Made by a program: the position numbers and the translations under genes
The notes under the pieces: model-generated
What the model was told of the DNA's origin: nothing
Database searches by the model: none
The model's input: only the letters and a program-made list of their open reading frames with translations
NCBI GenBank assembly: GCA_030596915.1
Contig: JAUVSX010000199.1
Coordinates: 1-6,236, forward strand
DNA from: Chloroflexota bacterium
Lineage (GTDB): Bacteria > Chloroflexota > Anaerolineae > B4-G1
Reading direction: 5' to 3'
Length of the DNA stretch: 6,236 nucleotides
Shown here: positions 1-4,890 of the stretch, one piece after another
Layout of the letters: every line of letters begins with the position of its first letter
Numbering within the stretch: position 1 is the stretch's first letter

Positions 1-22
1 ATACTGTACCCCAGTACTGTAT
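1..22. promoter_or_regulatory. Operator-like imperfect palindrome before the first gene
   Basis: Positions 1-9 (ATACTGTAC) pair with 14-22 (GTACTGTAT) as an inverted repeat with one mismatch (5 against 18) and a 4-base centre CCCA. It sits directly upstream of the AGGAGG ribosome binding site at 23-28, a position where a bound repressor could block transcription. The centre of the right arm contains CAGTACTG (12-19), which recurs inside a perfect palindrome at the start of the CsoR-family gene (295-308). The promoter itself is outside the window or overlaps this site, so the assignment as an operator is inference. Confidence 0.45.
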
Positions 23-35
23 AGGAGGTCTGGGT

Positions 36-245
36 ATGCCCGTCTACGAATATTGTTGTGACGCCTGTGGCGAGCGCTTTGAGCCTCTCCTTCGCTCCAC
101 CACTCAGCGCGCCGCTCCCGTCTGCCCAAAGTGTGGCAGTCCTAACGTGCGCAAGTCGATCTCGCTGTTCGGCGTCGGAAGCTCCGGGAGCGCCGGGGCA
201 GGTCGCGCCACCGCAGCTTCCTCATGCGGCCCTGGCCCTGTCTGA
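36..245 (+). CDS. FmdB-family zinc ribbon protein (putative regulatory protein)
   Basis: This 69-residue protein has the N-terminal MPVYEYxC signature of the FmdB/CxxC_CxxC_SSSS family. Two CxxC knuckles, C8/C11 and C30/C33, would bind one zinc ion. After the ribbon (about residues 1-45) comes a low-complexity Gly/Ser/Ala tail, which is usual for the family. Members are small cytoplasmic proteins named after a regulator of a formamidase/amidase operon; the biochemical role of most is unknown. The start is well supported: AGGAGG at 23-28 lies 7 bases before the ATG. The gene is followed 44 bases later by a CsoR-family repressor, with only a weak 6-bp hairpin (260-276) between, so the two may be cotranscribed. 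Family assignment is confident; function is not known. Confidence 0.85.
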   Translation: MPVYEYCCDACGERFEPLLRSTTQRAAPVCPKCGSPNVRKSISLFGVGSSGSAGAGRATAASSCGPGPV

Positions 246-289
246 GGACTCAACCGCTAAGAGGCCGTGAGCCTCTGTAATCGAGAGAG

Positions 290-553
290 ATGAAACTCAG
301 TACTGAGTCCGCCAAGGCCGACCTGTTAGGGCGCGTGCGGCGTATCGAGGGGCAGGCGCGTGGGATAGCCAAGATGATCGAGGAGGACCGCGAGTGCAAG
401 GACATCTTGCAGCAGCTTGCGGCCGTCCGCTCGGCCGCCCACCAGGCCACCGTCACCTTGGTCAGAAATTACGCCGCGCAGTGCGTGGTGTCGGAGGGCT
501 CCCCCGAGGAGATTGCCGACGCGCTGGCAATGGCGGTGTCCAGGCTGGCCTAG
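290..553 (+). CDS. CsoR/CstR-family (DUF156) transcriptional repressor, CstR-like ligand set
   Basis: An 87-residue all-helical repressor. The family signature RVRRIEGQxRGI is at residues 15-26, followed by the DRECKDIL segment. Cys36 and Cys65 are present with the 29-residue separation seen in both CsoR and CstR. The copper-sensing CsoR His61, four residues before the second Cys, is Tyr61 here. Copper CsoR needs Cys-His-Cys, whereas CstR persulfide sensors keep only the two cysteines, so a sulfane-sulfur or redox sensor is more likely than a copper sensor. His51 lies in a helix position that is not a known ligand. No copper ATPase or copper chaperone is next door; the downstream genes are thiol oxidoreductases, which fits sulfur or redox sensing. 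The start follows a weak purine-rich stretch (GAGAGAG, 283-289). Family is secure; ligand is inferred. Confidence 0.88.
   Translation: MKLSTESAKADLLGRVRRIEGQARGIAKMIEEDRECKDILQQLAAVRSAAHQATVTLVRNYAAQCVVSEGSPEEIADALAMAVSRLA
295..308. repeat. Perfect 14-bp palindrome at the start of the csoR-like gene
   Basis: ACTCAGTACTGAGT reads the same on both strands and covers codons 2-7 of the repressor gene. Its core CAGTACTG is shared with the operator-like site at 12-19. It could be an autoregulatory binding site, but a third CAGTACTG at 749-756 is simply the coding sequence of the PDO motif C-Q-Y-C, so the short core alone is weak evidence. Confidence 0.35.
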
Positions 554-591
554 CAGTTTGCGCCAGCCATCCGCTCAAATTGGATTGGGTG

Positions 592-620
592 CTGCAGGGA
601 TGCGCGACGCATCCCTGCAG
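592..620 (+). terminator. Perfect 13-bp hairpin between the repressor and PDO genes (terminator or attenuator)
   Basis: Bases 592-604 (CTGCAGGGATGCG) are exactly complementary to 608-620 (CGCATCCCTGCAG), around a 3-base loop CGA. The hairpin is followed by TTTGTATC, a poor T-tract. It lies 38 bases after the repressor stop and 23 bases before the PDO start. The stable GC-rich stem suggests an intrinsic terminator or a partial attenuator that lowers readthrough into the oxidoreductase genes. Because the T-tract is weak, an RNA-processing stem or a protein-binding site is also possible. Confidence 0.55.
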
Positions 621-643
621 TTTGTATCGTGCAGAGGGGGTAG

Positions 644-1324
644 ATGATGAGTCTGCTTAGTGCAGAAATCGCGGAGCAAGTGAAGAAGGAGCTGGCCGAT
701 CTCGCGGGGCCGGTCCGTCTGGTCATGTTCACGCAGGAGATCGAGTGCCAGTACTGCGCCGAGACCCGCCAACTGGTGGAGGAGATCTCCGAGCTGTCCG
801 AGCAGGTGACAGCCGAGGTATACGACTTGATCGGCGACAGCGATCAGGCTGAGCGATATGGTATCGACAAGATCCCGGCGATCGCCGTCATCGGCGCCGC
901 GGACTATGGCGTGCGCTTCTACGGCCTCCCCGGCGGATACGAGTTCGCCTCGTTGCTGCACGCGATCAAGCTGGTGGCTTCGGCCCAGCCGTCACTCGCG
1001 GATGAGACGATGGCCGTGCTCGCCGAGCTCGACAAGCCGGTCCATATCCAGGTGTTTGTGACCCCTACCTGTCCCTACTGACAGAACTCGGTGATATTGG
1101 CCCACCGCATCGCCGTCGCCAGCCCGATGGTCCAGGCGGACATGGTCGAGGCAACGGAGTTCCCTCACCTGACGATAAGATATCAGGTGATGGGGGTCCC
1201 GCGAACGGTGATCAACGAGTCTGTCCACATTGAGGGCGCGGTAGCCGAGGGGGTCGTTGTGGAAAAGCTGCAGGAGGCGCTGCTCGAGGCGCAGGGGGGA
1301 GACGAGGGAGAAGGGACAGGATAG
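644..1324 (+). CDS. Protein disulfide oxidoreductase (glutaredoxin-like, two thioredoxin folds), predicted selenoprotein with CPYU active site
   Basis: Reading through one in-frame TGA gives 226 residues, the usual length of PDO proteins such as the Pyrococcus enzyme. The N-terminal thioredoxin fold has CQYC (C35-C38) with cis-proline 78 in DKIP. The C-terminal fold has C143-P-Y followed by TGA at 1079-1081, read as Sec146, then QNSVILAHRIA and cis-proline 186 in MGVP. PDO normally has CPYC here, so the recoded codon replaces the resolving cysteine of the main redox site. The protein would catalyse dithiol/disulfide exchange in the cytoplasm. The start is ATGATG at 644, with AGAGG at 633-637; ATG 647 is an alternative. 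trxB begins 2 bases after the stop, giving its likely reductase. A simple stop would truncate the second domain at its active site. A sequencing error is possible but would have to hit exactly this codon. Confidence 0.88.
1079..1081 (+). other. Recoded TGA codon, predicted selenocysteine 146
   Basis: The codons tgt ccc tac tga cag aac tcg would read C-P-Y-Sec-Q-N-S. The TGA is in the frame of both the upstream 145 codons and the 80 downstream coding codons, with no shift. Selenocysteine replacing a cysteine in a CxxC thioredoxin-fold site is a well-known pattern in bacterial selenoproteins. Five other genes in this window (those ending at 245, 2364, 4040, 4890 and 5099) use TGA as a normal stop, and tryptophans are TGG, so general TGA reassignment is unlikely. 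Confidence 0.83.
1089..1115 (+). promoter_or_regulatory. Candidate bacterial SECIS hairpin downstream of the TGA
   Basis: CGGTGAT (1089-1095) can pair with ATCGCCG (1109-1115), 7 bp with one G-U, around a 13-base loop containing GG at 1099-1100. A competing fold pairs CGGTG (1089-1093) with CACCG (1103-1107) and leaves a 9-base loop with the same GG. The stem begins 8 bases after the TGA and the GG lies 18-19 bases after it, close to the position of loop guanines in E. coli fdhF-type SECIS elements. The loop is larger and its G residues sit later than in the bacterial consensus, so this is a plausible candidate only. Confidence 0.45.
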
Positions 1325-1326
1325 CT

Positions 1327-2364
1327 ATGGAGATGGATTTCCAGATATCGCTAGTCGCACCTGCTACGCCAGAGGCCGTCGCGGACGACGCCGTTGAGGA
1401 CAGCGACGCCGCTGAGGACAGCGGGGCTGATGGCGACACATCGGTCTACGACCTGATCGTCATTGGCGGCGGACCCGCAGGCCTTACTGCCGCGCTCTAC
1501 GCTTCGCGCAACGGACTCGATCCGCTGGTCTTCACCGGTCACATGCCGGGCGGCCAGATCGCCAACACAGAACGCATGGAGAACTATCCGGGCTTCCCGG
1601 AGGGTATCTCCGGGCCGGACCTGGCTCAGCGAATGGTCGAGCAGGTCACCAAGTTCGGGCCGACGATGCTGCAGGAAGGCGTGCGTACAGCGGACTTCTC
1701 GGTCCGCCCCTTCGAGATTGCCAGCTCCTCAGGCACCTACAAGGCGCACGCCGTCATCATCGCCACGGGCAGTTTCCCGCGCCGTCTCGGCATCAAGGGC
1801 GAGTCGGAGTTCTTCGGGCGGGGTGTGTCCACCTGCGCGACCTGCGACGGCTTCTTCTACAGAGACCGCAGGGTCGTCGTGATTGGCGGCGGTGACAGCG
1901 CCATTGAAGAGGGTCTATTCCTCACCAAGTTCGCCAGCGAGGTGATCGTCATCCACCGGCGGGATGAGCTCAGAGCAAGCGAGATACTTCAGAAGCGCGC
2001 CTTCGCCAATCCGACGATACGGTTCGTGTGGGATAGCGTCGTCGATGAGATTCTCGGCGAACAGACAGTCACCGCCGTGCGCGTCCAGAACGTGACAACC
2101 GGCGAGACCTCGCTGATCGACACGGACGGGGTGTTTGTATACGTTGGCCTGGTTCCGGCGACCAAGATCTTCCGGGGCCAGCTCGAATTGGATAGCAGCG
2201 GGTACATCGTCACCGACCGGCTCCTGCGGGCGAGCGTGCCCGGCGTATACGCGGCCGGCGACGTTCAGAGCCCGAGCTTTCGCCAGGCGGTCATCGCAGC
2301 CGGCTCTGGTGCAATGGCAGCGATGGAGGTGGACCGGTACCTGGCTGAAATCGCGGATGATTGA
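1327..2364 (+). CDS. trxB: Thioredoxin reductase (NADPH, FAD-dependent)
   Basis: A 345-residue low-molecular-weight TrxR that passes electrons from NADPH through FAD to an active-site disulfide and on to a thioredoxin-fold partner. Motifs in order are the FAD-binding GGGPAG (47-52), the redox motif C170-A-T-C173 followed by D174, the NADPH fold GGGDSA (187-192), the phosphate-binding HRRDELRA (210-217), and the C-terminal FAD motif AAGD (309-312). All catalytic elements are intact. The HRR motif favours NADPH rather than a ferredoxin-driven variant. The first 40 or so residues are an extra acidic, Ala/Asp/Glu-rich stretch before the usual start of the fold. AAGGGA (1311-1316) supports the ATG at 1327; ATG 1333 is possible. 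The gene starts 2 bases after the PDO stop, so the PDO is its likely substrate. Its 3' end overlaps a ferredoxin gene by 8 bases. Confidence 0.95.
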   Translation: MEMDFQISLVAPATPEAVADDAVEDSDAAEDSGADGDTSVYDLIVIGGGPAGLTAALYASRNGLDPLVFTGHMPGGQIANTERMENYPGFPEGISGPDLAQRMVEQVTKFGPTMLQEGVRTADFSVRPFEIASSSGTYKAHAVIIATGSFPRRLGIKGESEFFGRGVSTCATCDGFFYRDRRVVVIGGGDSAIEEGLFLTKFASEVIVIHRRDELRASEILQKRAFANPTIRFVWDSVVDEILGEQTVTAVRVQNVTTGETSLIDTDGVFVYVGLVPATKIFRGQLELDSSGYIVTDRLLRASVPGVYAAGDVQSPSFRQAVIAAGSGAMAAMEVDRYLAEIADD

Positions 2365-2563
2365 CCATCCCACTCCGCCCACCGTTCCTCGGGTGGACGA
2401 GTCACGATGCCAGGCCTGCCCCAAGTGCCCGGCCCGCAAGGTGTGCCGAGTGAAAGCGATCGTCGCTATCGACCCCGGAGAGCCACCCTTCGTCGATAGC
2501 AGCCTATGCTACGGGTGCCTGGTATGCCTGCCAGCCTGCCCACATGATGCCTTGGTCGTGTAG
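2357..2563 (+). CDS. Small 2[4Fe-4S] ferredoxin-type protein
   Basis: A 68-residue protein with two cluster-binding sets: C18-x2-C21-x2-C24-x5-C30, and C51-x2-C54-x2-C57-x3-C61-P62. The second is the classic 4Fe-4S motif; the first has a 5-residue last gap, a known variant. It should be a soluble cytoplasmic electron carrier with two 4Fe-4S clusters. The chosen ATG at 2357 overlaps the trxB stop by 8 bases, with no clear Shine-Dalgarno sequence, so translation is probably coupled to trxB. An internal GTG at 2393 would still keep both motifs. Electron partners are not shown. TrxB looks NADPH-dependent, so the nearby geranylgeranyl-reductase-family flavoprotein, whose relatives can use reduced ferredoxin, is a candidate client. 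Confidence 0.85.
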   Translation: MIDHPTPPTVPRVDESRCQACPKCPARKVCRVKAIVAIDPGEPPFVDSSLCYGCLVCLPACPHDALVV

Positions 2564-2572
2564 TCTGCACCC

Positions 2573-2601
2573 TTGACATCCTGGCCGCGACACCACATAC
2601 T
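2573..2601 (+). promoter_or_regulatory. Sigma70-like promoter TTGACA-N17-CATACT
   Basis: A perfect -35 hexamer TTGACA (2573-2578) is followed after exactly 17 bases by CATACT (2596-2601), which matches 4 of 6 positions of TATAAT. It lies just after the ferredoxin stop and points at the 84-residue protein and flavoprotein genes. The predicted transcription start near 2608 would fall inside the ribosome binding site of the next gene (2603-2610), so either the message has an almost absent leader or the real -10 differs. Confidence 0.5.
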
Positions 2602-2612
2602 CGGGAGGAGAT

Positions 2613-2867
2613 ATGAACCGCTGGAGATATCGAATCACTGTCCATGACGCGGACGCCATCCTGGCCTTGGTGTCCGAGCCAGCCGAGGCGCCCCCGCGAG
2701 TCTTCTGCGACGACGCTGGCGCCTGCTACTTCGACGCCGGTCCCAATCCCTACACCGAGGCCATCGAGCAACTGCTCAACCAGGTTGGGGACGAGGAATG
2801 GGAACTGGTACAGGTGACCTTCCGCCCAGACCAGTTGATCGGCTTCTGGAAACAGCCGGTTGATTAG
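2613..2867 (+). CDS. Small DUF4177-like protein of unknown function
   Basis: An 84-residue acidic soluble protein with no signal peptide or membrane segment. The N-terminus MNRWRYRITV looks like a first beta strand. The C-terminal part AIEQLLNQVGDEEWELVQV (50-68) followed by GFWKQP (77-82) resembles the helix-plus-strand pattern of DUF4177 proteins (LNxLGxEGWELV, then FxRP), a family with no assigned activity. It has two cysteines (32 and 38) in the middle, which are not in a recognised metal or redox motif. The start is set by GGGAGGAG at 2603-2610. The stop is 33 bases before the flavoprotein gene, in the same frame, so the two are probably cotranscribed. The family match is by eye and tentative. 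Confidence 0.7.
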   Translation: MNRWRYRITVHDADAILALVSEPAEAPPRVFCDDAGACYFDAGPNPYTEAIEQLLNQVGDEEWELVQVTFRPDQLIGFWKQPVD

Positions 2868-2900
2868 GCTGATTGGCGCCCGCTCTCTGGAAACGCCGTA

Positions 2901-4040
2901 GTGGCCAACGAGGCCGAGTATGACGGTATCGTCGTAGGAGCAGGCCCTGCCGGCGCTTCGGCCGCATACTGGCTTGGCGAGACCGGCGCCCGCGTGCTCC
3001 TGCTCGAGAAAGAATCGCTGCCCCGCTACAAGCCGTGCGGCGGCGCAGTGCCCAGACCTGTCTTCTCCCGCTTCCCATTCGACTTCTCCCCCGTGATCGA
3101 GCGGGAGATCACCCGGGCCCGCCTCCGCTTCCGCGATGGACGCGAGGTGGCAATGGACCTGCCGGGCGCGCCCGTGGCTATGGTGATGCGGGGCCGCTTC
3201 GATCACCACATCGCACAACACGCGCGCGCCGAACTCAAGGAGGGCTGCCAGGTCGTCGACATCTCTCAGAACAGCGAGTGTGTCGAGGTCGCCACCAGCG
3301 CAGGCGAGTCGTTCCGCGGGCGGTACCTGATCGCCGCCGACGGCGCCAACTCTCGTGTGGCTCGACTGGTCGGGTTGCGGCGCCACAAGTACGTCGGCGC
3401 CAGCATCACCGTTGAGGTGCCTGCCAGCGCGGCTCAGATGGAACCCTACGCCAAGACGGCCTTGTTCCTCTTCGGCGAACCGCCCCTCGGCTACCAATGG
3501 GTCTTCCCCAAGGCGACGCATCTCTCGGTCGGGATAGGCGCCTTCGCATCCAGCGGCGCCAGTGTGCGCGAGATCCTTCAGCGCGATATGGCCGCACTGG
3601 GCATTCGCATTGATGGCGCCCAACTGCATGGGCACCCATTGCCAGTCTACCTGGAGCACGAGCAGCTCCACAGCGGCCGGGTGGTCTTGGCCGGGGACGC
3701 GGCGGGGTTGGTCGACCCGTTCTTAGGGGAGGGGATTCGGCACGCGGTCGATAGCGGTAGGCTGGCGGCTGAGGCGGCGCTGGCGGACGACCTGCCCAGC
3801 TACACAGAGCGGGTGCACCGTGAGATTGGGGATGACCTGCTGTGGGGCTTGCGCTGGGCGCGGCTGACCCACAGCGTCCCCAAGCTGGGATTCGACTTCG
3901 GCGCGCGCAATCCACTCGTCATTGAGGACCTGCTGCGCCTATTCGCGGGAGAGACGACCTATCGACGGATGGCGGCCCACGCCATCCCCTACGCCCTGCG
4001 CGGCATTGGCCGGCGACTGCCGGTCGAAGTGACCGTTTGA
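2901..4040 (+). CDS. Geranylgeranyl reductase family FAD-dependent oxidoreductase
   Basis: A 379-residue flavoprotein of the group that includes ChlP and archaeal digeranylgeranylglycerophospholipid reductases, which saturate isoprenoid double bonds. It shows GAGPAG (13-18) for FAD, an acidic strand end E36, the family motif P41-R-Y-K-P-C-G-G48, and LAGDAAGLVDPFLGEGI (263-279) near the C-terminus, which holds the flavin and lines the active site. No transmembrane segment stands out. GTG 2901 is the only plausible start, because an in-frame TAG (2865-2867) closes the preceding gene and no ATG or TTG lies between; the ribosome binding site is weak. Likely substrates are polyprenyl chains of quinones or lipids, but related halogenases and hydroxylases share the fold. 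Reduced ferredoxin, encoded upstream, could be the electron source. Family is secure, substrate unknown. Confidence 0.85.
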   Translation: MANEAEYDGIVVGAGPAGASAAYWLGETGARVLLLEKESLPRYKPCGGAVPRPVFSRFPFDFSPVIEREITRARLRFRDGREVAMDLPGAPVAMVMRGRFDHHIAQHARAELKEGCQVVDISQNSECVEVATSAGESFRGRYLIAADGANSRVARLVGLRRHKYVGASITVEVPASAAQMEPYAKTALFLFGEPPLGYQWVFPKATHLSVGIGAFASSGASVREILQRDMAALGIRIDGAQLHGHPLPVYLEHEQLHSGRVVLAGDAAGLVDPFLGEGIRHAVDSGRLAAEAALADDLPSYTERVHREIGDDLLWGLRWARLTHSVPKLGFDFGARNPLVIEDLLRLFAGETTYRRMAAHAIPYALRGIGRRLPVEVTV

Positions 4041-4058
4041 TTGAAACCGAGCGAGCCT

Positions 4059-4064
4059 GGGAGG
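4059..4064 (+). promoter_or_regulatory. Ribosome binding site that sets the cupin start
   Basis: GGGAGG lies 5 bases before ATG 4070. The longer in-frame alternative beginning at TTG 4037 overlaps the end of the flavoprotein gene, has no such site, and adds 11 residues that do not resemble a cupin N-terminus. Confidence 0.75.
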
Positions 4065-4069
4065 CGACG

Positions 4070-4402
4070 ATGTTGAGTCGAGACTATCTGAATGTGCCAG
4101 CGGAACACGCTGGTGAGGGCATCACCATCCGCTGGGTCGTGGGCAAGCCCGAAGGGGCGCCGAACTTCGCGATGCGCGTCATCGAATTCGAGCCGGGCGC
4201 GGTCTTCGCCTGGCACCAGCACCCGTACGAGCACGAGATCTTCGTCTTGGAGGGGGAAGGAACGGTTGAGGGACCGGAGGTGGAGCTGGCCATGCGGCCA
4301 GGCACGAGCCTCTACGTTCCGGCCGACGAGGTCCACGGCTATCGCAACGATGGCGATGGCGTCCTGCGTTTCATCTGCGTCATTCCACACCCGCAGGGAT
4401 AG
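4070..4402 (+). CDS. Single-domain cupin protein
   Basis: A 110-residue small cupin (double-stranded beta-barrel). Cupin motif 1 is seen as G43-x5-H49-x-H51-x4-E56 and leads into IFVLEGEG (57-64). Motif 2 is P77-G78-x5-P84-x4-H89-x3-N93. H49, H51, E56 and H89 would form the standard metal site, so a bound Fe, Mn, Zn or Ni is expected. Stand-alone cupins of this size include dioxygenases, isomerases and sugar- or ligand-binding proteins, and nothing here picks one. It starts 29 bases after the flavoprotein gene and probably belongs to the same transcript. A GC-rich hairpin (4404-4422) follows its stop. Domain is confident; reaction is unknown. Confidence 0.85.
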   Translation: MLSRDYLNVPAEHAGEGITIRWVVGKPEGAPNFAMRVIEFEPGAVFAWHQHPYEHEIFVLEGEGTVEGPEVELAMRPGTSLYVPADEVHGYRNDGDGVLRFICVIPHPQG

Positions 4403-4403
4403 C

Positions 4404-4422
4404 GGGCGCGCCTGTTGCGCCC
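4404..4422 (+). terminator. GC-rich hairpin after the cupin gene (weak terminator or attenuator candidate)
   Basis: GGGCGC (4404-4409) pairs with GCGCCC (4417-4422) around a 7-base loop, one base after the cupin stop codon. No T-tract follows (AAGGCAAAC), so a normal intrinsic terminator is not supported; the hairpin may protect the 3' end or lower readthrough into osmC. Confidence 0.3.
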
Positions 4423-4461
4423 AAGGCAAACGGGAGCGGCGGCGCCCAGGGAGGAGAGAGT

Positions 4462-4890
4462 ATGCCGACCACAGCGAATATCACGTGGACGGGACCCGGC
4501 CTGCGCATGATCGGGGAGGTCCCCGATGGCCAGGTTGTCGTTCTCGATCACGTCCTGGCTGGTGAGGACCGCGAGGAGACCGGTCTCCGCCCCATGCAAC
4601 TCTTGCTCGTCGGGATGGCGGGCTGCTCGGCGATGGACGTCGTCTCCATCCTCCAGAAGAAACGAGAGCCGTTCACAAACCTGCACATCAACGTTGCGGC
4701 CGAGCGAGCCGGCGAGCATCCCAAGGTCTACACCGAGGTCCACCTCGAGTTCGTTGTGAAGGGCAAGGGCGTGAATCCCAAGGCGGTCGCCAGATCGATC
4801 GATCTATCGATCACGAAGTACTGCGCTGGCATCGCCATGATAGCGAAGACAGCACAGATCACCACCTCATACAGAATCGAGGAGTCATGA
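4462..4890 (+). CDS. OsmC/Ohr family peroxidatic thiol protein
   Basis: A 142-residue OsmC-family protein. The two conserved cysteines are C55, in MAGCSAMDV at the start of the central helix, and C121, in ITKYCAG. They form the thiol pair that reduces organic hydroperoxides in OsmC and Ohr enzymes. GLRPMQLLLVGMAGC (41-55) and the late KYCAGIAMI segment are typical of the YhfA-like branch, whose exact substrates are unclear. It is cytoplasmic, with no signal sequence. GGGAGG at 4449-4454 lies 7 bases before the ATG. The stop overlaps the next start as ATGA, so translation is coupled. Both catalytic positions are ordinary Cys codons, unlike some known Sec-containing OsmC-like proteins and unlike the PDO upstream. 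Reducing power might come from the TrxB/PDO pair, which is inference from proximity. Confidence 0.9.
   Translation: MPTTANITWTGPGLRMIGEVPDGQVVVLDHVLAGEDREETGLRPMQLLLVGMAGCSAMDVVSILQKKREPFTNLHINVAAERAGEHPKVYTEVHLEFVVKGKGVNPKAVARSIDLSITKYCAGIAMIAKTAQITTSYRIEES

Noticed and set aside
749..756. Third copy of CAGTACTG as another operator
   Set aside because: It encodes the conserved C-Q-Y-C of the PDO first domain and is not in a longer palindrome; coding constraint explains it.
1079..1081. TGA read as tryptophan (or as glycine) through a variant genetic code
   Set aside because: Five genes here end in TGA at normal family lengths, TGA appears inside no other gene, and neither Trp nor Gly fits the second position of a CxxC redox site.
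1130..1141. Hairpin GTCC-AGGC-GGAC as the SECIS, with an AGG loop
   Set aside because: The stem is only 4 bp and the loop is more than 50 bases from the TGA, beyond the usual range for bacterial SECIS.
644..1324. Two separate genes, or a pseudogene broken by a stop at 1079
   Set aside because: Both parts are in one frame and together give an exact-length PDO; the TGA sits precisely on a catalytic Cys; and the downstream GTG at 1091 lies inside the active-site helix, so a separate protein would not be a sensible domain.
1915..2439. 174-residue open frame on the minus strand
   Set aside because: It is antisense to a clear trxB and ferredoxin and carries no family motif.
2466..3671. 401-residue open frame on the minus strand
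   Set aside because: It lies opposite the ferredoxin, DUF4177-like and flavoprotein genes, shows no recognisable domain, and is the kind of shadow frame expected from strong GC codon bias.
4037..4069. TTG start extending the cupin by 11 residues
   Set aside because: It overlaps the upstream stop and lacks a ribosome binding site, whereas ATG 4070 has GGGAGG at ideal spacing.
4793..4812. GATC-rich tandem and inverted repeat inside osmC
   Set aside because: It codes for a normal stretch of the OsmC protein (RSIDLSIT) and has a 2-base centre that cannot form a hairpin loop; most likely chance from codon choice.
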